64,000 bases of DNA from Nothophaeocryptopus gaeumannii (Eukaryota > Ascomycota > Dothideomycetes > Mycosphaerellales > Mycosphaerellaceae): positions 3,038,001 through 3,102,000 of the forward strand of contig JASISA010000027.1 in the NCBI GenBank assembly GCA_031771865.1. Direction: 5' to 3'. Shown piece after piece: positions 41,547 to 51,845 of the stretch. The position numbers and the translations under genes are program-made. The notes beneath the pieces were generated by a model that was given only the letters and a program-made list of their open reading frames with translations, did no database searches and had not been told where the DNA came from. Position 1 is the first letter of the stretch; the number at the start of each line of letters is the position of its first letter.

Positions 41547-44258
41547 TTACTGTACACGTTTCTCCTCTTTCCGCGATTCCAGAATATCCCACACCGGTCG
41601 TTCCACGACGACAACTTCCAAAGGCCTCTCAACATCTGTGGACGCTACATCATCCAGTGGAACCATACCAAGTATTGATCTGTACTTGTACGTACACCAC
41701 CATTTCCGGTCTTGCGTGGCCTGTGACTCTGCGCCGGAATCTGCGCGATCATCGTCTGTGCTCCGCATGCGAACCAAGCTGAGGTTGGAGCCGATGTCCA
41801 ACTTATTCGGATCAAGTTTTTCATCAGGCCTGGATTGCCTGTCTGCATCCACGTCAAGAACTGTACCATCATCGTACCGCGCAAGACGTGCGGGCAACCC
41901 TTCTCTCTCAAAGCCAATCGCCTTTGAACCTGCTCCGCTCGTCTTCTGTTTCTTGAAACCAGCGTCTGCTGGCGCGTGGCTGTTTCGTCTCTTCTTCATG
42001 GACTGCTGCAAATTCACGCCAACGTTCAACATGAACACCCAGTTGCATCCGTACAGCCAAACTCTCTCCCTCGATAGATTAACGTCCCATACGCAGTCGA
42101 TGACTCGATCACGCAGCTTTGTGAAATCTTCTGGAAGAGACGTTGTAGAGTTGCGCCTGCTCCAGTCGCTAAGCCTACCGCCCAGTACTTCAAACTCGTA
42201 CATTTGATGCTCGGCAGTGATGATGAAAAGGCGGTGCTCGCCCTTTGGTAATTCGTGCGAATACGCGTGAGGATTATGCCTTGTAGAATGTAAACCTGGG
42301 TTACCATTGGTGTGGACTTCATCGTTTTGTCTTGCTGCCGAAGGCCGAAAAGCAAGTACGAGCGCGGCACTGTCCAGCTGAGGCAGGAGATGTCCAACAG
42401 GATTAGCTGCCCAGTGCTGGTCATAATACACTCGCTGTCCATCATCATCGTCATCGTCGGACCTGTCTGACGAAGAGCCATCATCCAAGTTCTCGTCACA
42501 AGAAGCATTGCGAGCGACGTCGATTGCAGGGGCTGTCGGATCTTCATGTCCCTGGAGGACCCACGAGTCGATGAATCCGGCTTGATCGGCAACTGCCACA
42601 ACCGAGCTGTCGGGTGCAAAAGCGATGCGATTGATGGAACGCTCGAAATTCTGAAATGTAGTACGGTCGCTGGCGCCTCGACGAAGTCGCTCGAGTTCAG
42701 TGGCTTTGTCGAGGATTTGTATGTGTTTTGGCCTGTCCGGAACAGTAGTAACGCGAACGATGTGGATTTCTTGCTCCAGGTTTACAATCGCGAGCCATTT
42801 CCCATCCGGCGAGCAGGATAGTAGACGAGCACCAGCGGAAGCCACACCTTCCGCAATCCGGACAGAGCGAACTCGCAATGCGTCCGCATCAGCTGATTTT
42901 CGGAGGTGAAACGCCTTCACTTCAGAGCAAGTAGCGGCAACGATCATCCTGCCATCGTCGGATATTGTGACGCTGTTCAGATTGTGTTTTGTCTTCAGCT
43001 CGATCGTCAAAATAAGCTTGCGAGTGGACCGTTCTTCTGGAGTTGCTCCCACGTCTCGTGCGTGCGGACGACCCATGCGCCAGACACTTATAATCTTTCC
43101 ACTCCAACTCACGAGCAGTCTTGCTCTGCGAGCACTGCAAACTTGCGGCAGTTGCGGGAGGTGAGGCAGCGTTCGAGAATTCTCTTTGCCATACTCACGG
43201 AAGGGCATGATGATGGGAGCAAGATCGCTTCCTCCCGAGACGACCACGCTCATCTCCGGGCTGTCGTGAACAGTCATAGACTTTACCTCGCTCCTGTGAT
43301 GTACTCTCCGATGATGAAGCTTGGCCCATGACTTTCTACCAGAGGGATTTGTGACGTTGTGATAGACGGCAACCTTTCCATCAAGGCTGCCCGTGGTAAT
43401 GGCTTTTCCGTCGGTGCTCACAACCAGATCGATGCAATCCGAATCATGCCCTTTGATGCGCTGTGTCAAAGTATATGACCTCCCGTCCCAGAAGCAGACG
43501 TCGCCATTCGAGTCGCCAGATGCAAAATCGCCGTTCGGTAAGCATTTGATCCTCCAGACAAACTTGTTCTTCGGCGCCGGTGGAACGCCGTTTCCCAGAC
43601 TCATTGTGCGCAACACTGAGCCGTTCCGTGTGTCCAGAAGTCGAATGCTGCCGTCCGCAAAGCCACACAGGATGCGATCTCGGGTTTGATAGGTGACGCT
43701 CATGCATTTCGCCTTCTTGCCCGAGACTCGAGCCAAGAACCTGATAAACTGGATCTCTTCGTCTGCGGTCGAGAGAAGCACTATGGATCCATCTCCGCAG
43801 CCAGCCACGATATCTTGAGGCTTCTGCGATTGCTTGCCGCTTCCCTGTACCGGCTGTCGTGGCTGGGCGGCAAAGCACCAGACCTCGCTGAAATTACCGG
43901 TGGACGCTTTCTTAGGCGTGCCGCGTACAAGATCCCATTCCGTCACGTCGGGCGAGGACGCTATGCTGAAGAGGCGCTGCTGGCCGGCAATGTAGTGGCC
44001 ACCAACATCCTCGTCAGGCTCCCGTGTCCACAGCAGACCATCGATGCTCTTATTCACGCCGGGGAATATAGCCTCCTGCACCCAATTCCCGCCGCGCGGA
44101 TTCCATATCTCAATGGCGCCGCTTTCTCGACCAATAGCTAGGCGCAGTGGTGGCTGCGACAGCCCCGGAGGACAGTCTTCCTCGCCGGCACGCGAGAAGG
44201 CGGCCGCAGTGATCGGATGCACGTGGTAGGGCACGAAGCGTGATCGGTGGACGTCCAT
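41547..44258 (-). CDS. UTP4: U3 snoRNP-associated protein Utp4 (cirhin homologue)
   Basis: WD40 protein of the t-UTP subcomplex of the small-subunit processome (early 18S rRNA processing and rDNA transcription, nucleolus). Single exon, 903 aa, starting at MDVHRSRFVPYHVHPITAAA (44258). The frame is open upstream to 44435 without family similarity. Signatures: RLAIGRESGAIEIWNPRGGN, SIDGLLWTRE, FSIASSPDVTEWDL, VAGCGDGSIVLLST, DRILCGFADGSIRLLDTR, FVWRIKCLPNGDFASGDSNG and TTGSLDGKVAVYHN, covering two tandem beta-propellers. An acidic insert (about residue 650) and a basic C-terminal region are present. Its stop is 120 bp from the convergent SUR7-family stop. Confidence 0.9.
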   Translation of the reverse strand: MDVHRSRFVPYHVHPITAAAFSRAGEEDCPPGLSQPPLRLAIGRESGAIEIWNPRGGNWVQEAIFPGVNKSIDGLLWTREPDEDVGGHYIAGQQRLFSIASSPDVTEWDLVRGTPKKASTGNFSEVWCFAAQPRQPVQGSGKQSQKPQDIVAGCGDGSIVLLSTADEEIQFIRFLARVSGKKAKCMSVTYQTRDRILCGFADGSIRLLDTRNGSVLRTMSLGNGVPPAPKNKFVWRIKCLPNGDFASGDSNGDVCFWDGRSYTLTQRIKGHDSDCIDLVVSTDGKAITTGSLDGKVAVYHNVTNPSGRKSWAKLHHRRVHHRSEVKSMTVHDSPEMSVVVSGGSDLAPIIMPFREYGKENSRTLPHLPQLPQVCSARRARLLVSWSGKIISVWRMGRPHARDVGATPEERSTRKLILTIELKTKHNLNSVTISDDGRMIVAATCSEVKAFHLRKSADADALRVRSVRIAEGVASAGARLLSCSPDGKWLAIVNLEQEIHIVRVTTVPDRPKHIQILDKATELERLRRGASDRTTFQNFERSINRIAFAPDSSVVAVADQAGFIDSWVLQGHEDPTAPAIDVARNASCDENLDDGSSSDRSDDDDDDGQRVYYDQHWAANPVGHLLPQLDSAALVLAFRPSAARQNDEVHTNGNPGLHSTRHNPHAYSHELPKGEHRLFIITAEHQMYEFEVLGGRLSDWSRRNSTTSLPEDFTKLRDRVIDCVWDVNLSRERVWLYGCNWVFMLNVGVNLQQSMKKRRNSHAPADAGFKKQKTSGAGSKAIGFEREGLPARLARYDDGTVLDVDADRQSRPDEKLDPNKLDIGSNLSLVRMRSTDDDRADSGAESQATQDRKWWCTYKYRSILGMVPLDDVASTDVERPLEVVVVERPVWDILESRKEEKRVQ

Positions 44259-45257
44259 CGCAGGTCGGTTTGCTTTTCGCAATCGTTGTTGGGTCCTTGG
44301 CCCTAGCAGCCTGTCAATGGATATTATGGCGAAATCATCTCTTCCACGGCGTGGTCGTTCATGGCAGCATCTCGGTCCGGTAATAGAAGAAGAAGAAGTC
44401 AAACAGCTTTCGTCTACTGTGCAGCATTCGACCACCAGGCGCGGTTCAAATTTCCTGCAGCGGAATTCGGGCCGTGATGACGTCCCGACCCGTTCATCCG
44501 AATGCCGAAGTCGATCTCATCGATACTTCCACACTGCTACAAACTGGCTACCCACTATCACTTCGCTGCACTCGCAAAGGGTATTAGCACGCGTGATACT
44601 GTGCACAGTTGCGCGCAGCCGGTTGCAATCCTCTCGCGTAACATGGTCCAAATCCCTCACTGTTCTGTTTGGGACTGTCGCCGGCCAGTGCGGCCCCCTG
44701 CTTGGTGGAGACGCCATGGGTGCGTATATGCAGACGGGAGTCAGTCAACGAAGGTGGATGAGGCGTACGAATTTATTTTAGGGGTATCTGTCCCTGCAGC
44801 TCAAAAGGAACAACCAGATTTCAAAACAATGTGGCAGCGGCCGGTCGCTGATCCCTTTCTATTCCGTGTGTGAACCATCTTGTTCTTTCCTTTCCCTTCA
44901 GTCTGAGTTCGATATATTTAACTATGCTTGGTGCTTTTTGTAGGGTTTCTCTAAACCCTTTCCCTCACGCAATATACCATACACCCTTCCGCCGACTGTG
45001 TTATCGGCCCATGGGTCGTGCGAATGGGTCAAACCCAACGCGCTCGGCTAGTACACAAATGAAAATGCCTCAAAATGCAACGCTCGCTGGTGATGCTGTG
45101 CTATGTCGATCGATTTCTCGTACAATAGGGTGTACTCCGCATGTCGTACCATGTACGATGCTAGACGGGTGTCGTTCTTAATACATGAGCGCCGATGTTC
45201 GCGGCTGAGGTGGACTGTCTAGGGAGGTCGGATAATGTAGAAGAAAAAGGAGTTCTG
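44259..45257. other. Intergenic, 1.0 kb, UTP4 5' region / cyclin 3' region
   Basis: No supported gene. A 123-codon plus frame (44502-44873) and a 154-codon frame (44317-44781) overlap and lack recognisable character. Confidence 0.4.
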
Positions 45258-46599
45258 TCATTGTACGAACTGTGGCTGGGCCATGTACTGCAGCGAAGGT
45301 ACCGGATAGACGTGCTGCGGTATATGATCTCCGGCCGAAGGAGGAGTTGGGTTGCAGAGCGTGGCCCTACTGGGTACTAACCCTTGCGCCACGCTGCATT
45401 GGTCCTTGTCAGGCGTAATGGGAGGTGTGAGCATGCCCATGGCTCCGGTGGCGTATGCTGACTTCTGTGGAGTCTGAGGCGTAAGATACGCGTTGATGGG
45501 TGGGTGCGCATCGACTTCCATCGGGAGATTCTCGTGGACCGGAGTTTGTATTGCGCGTTGGGCCAACATCGCTTGATGCTTGAGGAATACATCAATCGTT
45601 GTCGAAGCAGAGGAGAGGTGAGGCGAAGCATATTTCCTGAGAAGCGCCTGCGACGGATGGGAGAGGTGGTTTGAAAGGCTGAGCACAACTTGTGCATCAA
45701 ATCGCGCCGACCAATCCTCGTACTTCGACTGTTGCCGACCCAAGATACAACGCGAGAGAGCAAGGCACGAGCGGGCCATAATCGAAGGTCGAATCGGTAT
45801 AAACTCCTTGTGATAGAGAGCCATTTCTGAGATGTACCATGACATGTGCTCTAGCTCCGGATCAAGCGCAACCTCAGTCAGTGCTAGCTGTAGGAAGCTC
45901 GTTACCGTAGGGTGGCCAACTACCCAGCCAAGAGTCTGCAGGACGTGCCACTCCATCTGGGTGAACATGTCATCGTCGTAGAGCGAGCAGCACATCGATT
46001 TCAGCTCCCGAATGGTAGGTACGCGCTCCTTTCGATCACCGTATTTAGCAGCGATGAGTAAGGCAGCGCATCCAACCAACTGGTAGTGGCGCTTATAGAC
46101 CACTCGCCGCGAGCAATATCGATCAAGAAGGTTCACGGCGAGATGCAAAGTCTCGGGGAGCAACTGAAATGCGTGATGAGCCTCAAGCAGGAAGTCCAAA
46201 AGGTAGGGCCTCATGAACCACTGGATCTCAGTCTGGATCTCAATCGATTGGATGTCAGGCATCGTCTCGGCTTCCATGTGCTCCATGTGGTCCAGAACAT
46301 CCTCTTGGTACTCGTCGGCAGTGGTTCGAGAAAGCTCTTCGCCCAGAGCCTATGAAAAAAGAAAATTGATGTTAGATCTGAGCAAAGCTTCATAGTCATC
46401 AGGTGTACATCACCAAACATACCTTTTGCCTTGATTTGGCGACGTTGCGTTCTCGCTCCCGTTCCGCAGCAGCTCGGACGTACACGCCCTCGTCGTTATC
46501 GTGATTCTCTACGAAATACGAGTCGCAATAGCCGAAAGCTGGGAAGGAACGAGGCCCGAGTAGCTGTTGCTGACGTTGAGGCTCAGCTCGATACGCCAT
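45258..46599 (-). CDS. G1/S-specific cyclin (Cln/Puc1 type)
   Basis: Cyclin-box protein expected to activate CDK1 at G1/S or during morphogenesis. Minus-strand model: exon 1 46599..46423, intron 46422..46350 (GTATGT donor, TTCATAG acceptor), exon 2 46349..45258; 422 aa. The splice joins SRQK to ALGEELSRTTADEY. The cyclin box spans about residues 75-215: EIQWFMRPYLLDFLLEAHHA, LHLAVNLLDRYCSRRVV, YQLVGCAALLIAAKYGDRKE, MEWHVLQTLGWVVGHPT, and a second fold after FLQLALTEVALDPEL. The C-terminus is Pro/Thr-rich (PEST-like) and has minimal TP sites (TPPITPDK), consistent with regulated turnover. There is no destruction box at the N-terminus. Confidence 0.88.
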
Positions 46600-48416
46600 G
46601 ATGGAGTTCGGAGGGGCTAGTCGTGACCGTGGATGTCGAGGCAGTCGAGGCAGCGGGTTGTCAGTTCTCCAGGATTGACAGCTTAGTTGACTGCGGGACC
46701 AAGTCTTGCTCGCCTCTAGGCGGAAAGGAGTGGATGTCCAGCGGGTGGACGTATTAAAGAGCGTGGGGTTTTGACCGAATATCGTCGTCGAAAGGATTGT
46801 AATTAGTTGATGTTGTCAAGCAAAAGAATGGATAGCCTAGACTGAAGATCTTTTGATGTGGGTCGGAGATCGTGTTATAGACAATTGGCGAAGGCCTGAG
46901 AGGTGTGAGCATCATCTGTGCGGGCTGTAGCCACAATGGCCTAATGTAAGGCCAACTGCAAGAAGGGCCACATACCTGTGGAATTAGATTACAGTGATGT
47001 ACTAAAATGACCTTGGACGGTGAGCGTGCGCGCGGTGGGTTGTTTTCCAGAACGATTCGTCTCCTTGCGAGCCACGGCGAAGGCACCAATTGGCTGGAGT
47101 TCCAGGGTAGCTGCAGAGAACGAGCTAACGACTCCGCTGCTTGCTGGCGAGGTGCCGTCGGATCGGAGGGATCTGATCGAGCGTCTGCAAAGAATCTGGG
47201 GAATGTTCAGCCTCAGAACGAACGCCAATGTTCAATGAGGCAAGGGGGGAGCTGAGGATTGGCTTTTGAAGAAATTGCGGAGCATACCTGAGCGGCTCCA
47301 GGAGAGGACAATGTCAGGAAACTTGTACAGTAGGCTTTTCCCGATGCGGTCCGAAGACGCTTCGTGGGCTGGATGTGACAGCGGCCACAATGTGTTGTCT
47401 GTCGTCACAAGCGGATTAGCAAATGAACTCAGAGCTGGGCATTGTCAGCTACATCGAGCGAGCCACTGTGGTGTCGTGTATTGGTGGTAAATCATAATCT
47501 TCGGCGTGGAATTGAGTCGTGTGCTCCAGATGCATGTCAGGAATGCAACAGCAATTGAATGCCGTACCACGCGCGGCTGCTGGGCCAGAAGATGGCATCG
47601 AGGGTGCACGTAAATCTGCAGAATGCTGCCAGATAGATGGCCGACGGCGGAGGCACGACAAGGTCTGACGGCAACAGGCGGTGGATGGTAGGCAAGAGCA
47701 GTCTTTTCAGTCCGGCGGAGTGGAATGAAATTACAACCCCTGCCTCCATTTTCTGCTTGAAGCACGTGCTGTTCTCTTTCCCGTCATTTCTCAGCTCTTT
47801 CACTTCCCAGCTCTTTGCACCAGGTGACTGATGAAGACGATGTGCGGCAAGATCGCAGACGCCGGTCGACGTGTGGATGAGGCGAGCAGACATGCAGACA
47901 AGTGATGGCCGCCCGAAGCGTACGCACACATTCGGCAGGGCAGCGATGGGATGCTCTTGTCTTCACTGCTTTGCTACGGCAGCTGGGCGTGGTGTGGGTG
48001 TCCAGTGATGCGGATGCGATACGGCAGCTCAGGGGCCAGTGGATGTCGCTGCGGCTTACCTATGGGAGTGCCTGTCCAACCTGCCAGCTGGAAGGCACGA
48101 GAGCGGTAGATAAGGTAGGGCGGAGGTGGTGATGATGTCGATGGAGGTGAGGAGGCGGGAGGACGTCGACGTCGGGAGCTCTACGATCAACGAAGAGAGG
48201 TCGACGTTTTGACGATGAGGACAGGCAATGGTCCGCTCCCGGCCGGAATAGTCTGCAAATGATGTTGACGAGATGCGGCCGTTCCCTGGTGCAAGGGGAA
48301 GTGGTAGAGAGAGAGGGCTGGTGCAAGAGACGTCCGTAGCAGTGGAGTCCCACATGCCCCTAGCGAGAAAGCAGCGGCGGCGGCGTACATCCTTGCCGAC
48401 CACCACCAACCTACTC

Positions 48417-48440
48417 ACGGACACGGACACGGACACGGCT
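48417..48440 (+). repeat. GGACAC hexanucleotide repeat
   Basis: About four uninterrupted units of GGACAC within the gene-poor interval. It is a simple microsatellite with no inferred function. Confidence 0.7.
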
Positions 48441-50569
48441 GCAATAATCTTCTGTCGTGTCTGGCTGCGGCAGCTAGCGATCAAACATCAATGGAATAGG
48501 CATGGCACCGGCAACTTCACGCAGCGGCAGCTCCATACCGTAAGGGACCTGTCCAGTAGGTTACACGTCTCTTCCATCAGTCATCACTCCAGTCCTTCGT
48601 CCTTTGAGAACGATAACAAGCATGCATTGAAAGCCAAGCCTCAAAGCTCACGACCATCCACGAGAGACTACTGCCGATGCTATCCAATATGTCTACCTAC
48701 TACCGCCCGAGCAAACATCAGCCCATTACATTCACCGTGCCACGCTTTCCTCATGCTCGCCTCGTGGAAGGCCGAGCGTGCTCTCATGATTCCATCATCA
48801 CGAGATGGCTGCTGCTTTCACTATCTAATAAGTTACCGGCAGGTGTTCGTTGTTCCATGCCCAGCTGGCACAGGAGCGCCGCCAGGTCCCACTCGTCCAT
48901 GGCGAATTGATGTCGAATCAGAGCTTCCCGTCGTGCTCAGGTCCTCTGCAGCTAAGAGTGCATAAAGTTAGCCCACGACGCGTTTTTGGCCACTCATCCT
49001 CGCCGGCACGCGCTGGCAGCGCCTGGCTTGACTTTTCTGTCTGCTACATCCCAGCGGCCGCCGCTGCACCAGTGCACTTGCTGGGTGCCTCTGCAGCCTC
49101 TGCCATGCCGTCAGCCCGCCAGCGTCTCCCAGGCGTACCAGGCCTTCGGTCTCGTGCTTCCGTGCTTCGCTGGTACGACCGCGTACAGAGACTTTGATGT
49201 ACAAGGGCCCAAAAGTCGTCGCGTGCCCTCTCCACGGAACTTCTACATCAAACGTTGCAACAGTCATTACACTCATTACAGTCTGCCAATCGGCTCATGT
49301 GCTGCGACACAAGCTTTTTGCGCGCAGCAGCAACGCGATCGACCCCCTCAAGCAATCGTACATTCCCTCGTACGCAGCTGACGGGCTTTGGAACGCTGTG
49401 AAAGGCTCTTCCCCGGGAGACTGTGCTACCTGTACGTGGGTCTTCTGAAGTTCGAAGCGACGCGAAGGGTACAGCTGTCCGGGAAGCGCTTGGTGACTTG
49501 CGTCAGCAGCAAACAATTGTGTGACCACAGGACCATTAACTTTGGCAGACGGTGGCTGATGTATGATCCCTGAAACCCAGAAGTCGGAGAAGTTCCCAGA
49601 TTCACTGCAGTGTGAGATTATTGGGAGAACAATAGGGTGCGAGCGCTTACCTCCAGCCATGCTGATGCCAATGGCCATTGGTACGAAAGGAATTGGTCGG
49701 CGGGACCCAGGCCGTGCTTGTCTCAATAATAATAGTATGAAAGACATTTGCTGTCAACAGACAGAGACCAGAGTTGGAACTGTGGATCAATTGCCGTCCC
49801 GGTATGCTTGATACACAACACAGACGCCAGGTCGAAACTATTTTTCCAGATGGATCTAGCGAGAAGCGGTACCGCTGCACCAGTGCAGAGTGCACCGGCA
49901 CACGACAGCTTTGGCTCCAGCCTGCTGTCTTTGAGCATCGATAATGTTCCTCTTCTGCTCTCTCCTTGCGCCGCCAGGTGTGCGTTCAGTTTCTGCTCTA
50001 CCAGCATCCTTCACACGGTGAGAGATGCGCGATCAAACCGGAGGGCTGTCTCCCGGCCCAGTCCGAGACACAGCATTTCTCAACTGCACACGCTACAACA
50101 CGACCAGCGAAATTTCCTCGGCCGATCTATACCGTAACATCCGCGTCTCTGTCGCGTGTTCATGCGCAGGGAGAGCCGTGGTGATGTCGGGCGAGCAGAC
50201 CCCACTTGCCCGAGAGACAAAGGTGATGAAGCCCATGCACTCTTGCCCTCGCACAGCCGTGGCCGCCTCGCAGCGAGTCTAGTGGCACTGGCATGGAACG
50301 TCGATGTCAGACTGCGTGACCTTTCGCCATAGTACGTAAGAGAAGGAAGCCCGCTACAGGTATCATCGAACTCATGTCAAGTCTTCATTCCCTAGTCCAA
50401 CTTTCCAAGAGCCACAGTTGCAGCCACTGCGTGTTCTCAGTTAGAGTTCGACGATCTCTTCTGACGCTGCATGCTCCAGCATTATACGAAGGTAGGAGTT
50501 AGCGTCTTGGTCGTGTTCAGAGTTCTGTGCGGACTTTCACTTTCGCTTACTGAGTTTCGCAAAAAACCT

Positions 50570-50830
50570 GTCAGTTCAGCACTTTTGACAAAGCGACGCG
50601 AGGATGTCGTCTACTGAATCAAGCTTGATTAGTATTGATGATATTTTATTGAGCCTGCGTCCACGGCACGAACGTCGAAACCATAAAAGCGCCCGACCGA
50701 ATATATGTAGACTCCGCCCATCTACAGGCTTTTTTACGTTATGGAAGGGCGAAGAAGTAATAAGTATATTTTCCAAACTTAGTCTATATATTAGTATACC
50801 TCTCGTCGAAGTTGCACTGTTATAAGGGTA
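50570..50830. other. AT-rich, TpA-rich island, possible degenerate element
   Basis: Base composition rises to about 60-65 percent A+T at 50701-50820, in a GC-balanced neighbourhood, and TA steps are frequent (for example AGTCTATATATTAGTATACC). Both strands carry open frames: plus 50604-50825 (73 codons) and minus 50576-51007 (143 codons). No domain is recognised. A mutated transposon remnant is one reading. Confidence 0.35.
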
Positions 50831-51845
50831 CACGATCTCGTCGCTCAGGTCGTCGAAAGTCGAGTACTGACAGGTGTTTTGCGAAAACTCAGTACAGCTG
50901 TGGCGCAGCATAGTGATCCAGTCATGCCAGTCTTTGCCAACTTTTCCAGGCCATTTGTTGTGCAAGCCGGCAGCAGAACTTGGCCAAAACGATCCACAGC
51001 ACATCAACTGCCATTTTCGTAAACCCCACTCAGGCGATAACCTTTACCTTGCCAGCGATGGCCGTGGCTACAGTGGCTGGTGTTCGTGTTTGGAAGCATG
51101 GCGAGACAAAGGGACGGCACGTTGGGCTGGCCAATCACACGACATCTGCATCTTGAGAGAGCTTCACGCACGCGACGAGACGTGTCGAGCATGTAGGCAG
51201 TGGTCTTTCCGTGTCTAATAGTGAACCGCTGCGAGGAGCCCCTCTGTTTGAAAGGTAACAAGGTACCCTCGGTAACAGCGAGTGCCTCTCGCTCCGCTTT
51301 GGGCGACGACAGCTGCTTTGAGAACCCGCCCTTGTTCTGCGCATTCGATCCCCAGCACAAGCAACCACAGCCTCTTCTCGGTCAGCGTGCGCGGGCTCAA
51401 GCACCACTGCTCGGCCACTCACTGTTGCCTGCTCAGTCGATGATGGTCATAGCCTTGACAGTGATGCTGTGCTCGGCTTGACATCGCTGCTCGATACTGC
51501 GTCTTAACCCCCGACAGCGCCAGGAAGCCTGCAATGGCACAATTTGCTACACTTCATAAGATCTTCGGTGAGAGTGAAGGGTCTAAGTGGTTACCTCATC
51601 ATTGACCGACAGTGCCCCGAATTCTCTCGGCTCAGCCATTGGACATTCTCGCTCAGACGCCTTCCCAAACAAAGAAAAGCACAATTGGGTATCTCATCAG
51701 ACTTATGTACAGTTCCTCAAACGCCCTTATGCTAAACAAATCGTGTATGTTGCGATGCAAGACGGCCTGTTTCCACGAGCAGCTGTAGCAAGAAGGCCTC
51801 AGAAGATCCTGACCTCTACGGCTGCAAGCAAACCGATGTGACACG

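Larger units (their letters stand above)
46600..51845. other. Gene-poor interval of 5.2 kb upstream of the G1/S cyclin
   Basis: The largest gap in the window. Frames up to 230 codons exist (48273-48965, plus) but none resembles a protein family or shows credible splice continuation. It contains a GGACAC hexamer run (about 48417-48440) and an AT-rich island (50570-50830). Part may be a long cyclin promoter, leader or non-coding RNA. No tRNA, 5S rRNA or intact transposon was recognised. Confidence 0.5.

Noticed and set aside
44317..44873. Overlapping 154- and 123-codon plus frames upstream of UTP4
   Set aside because: Two different frames cover the same DNA, part of it within the UTP4 leader; neither resembles a protein family.
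48273..48965. 230-codon plus-strand frame in the gene-poor interval
   Set aside because: Irregular composition, no domain or splice continuation, overlapped by long frames on the other strand as expected for GC-balanced non-coding DNA.
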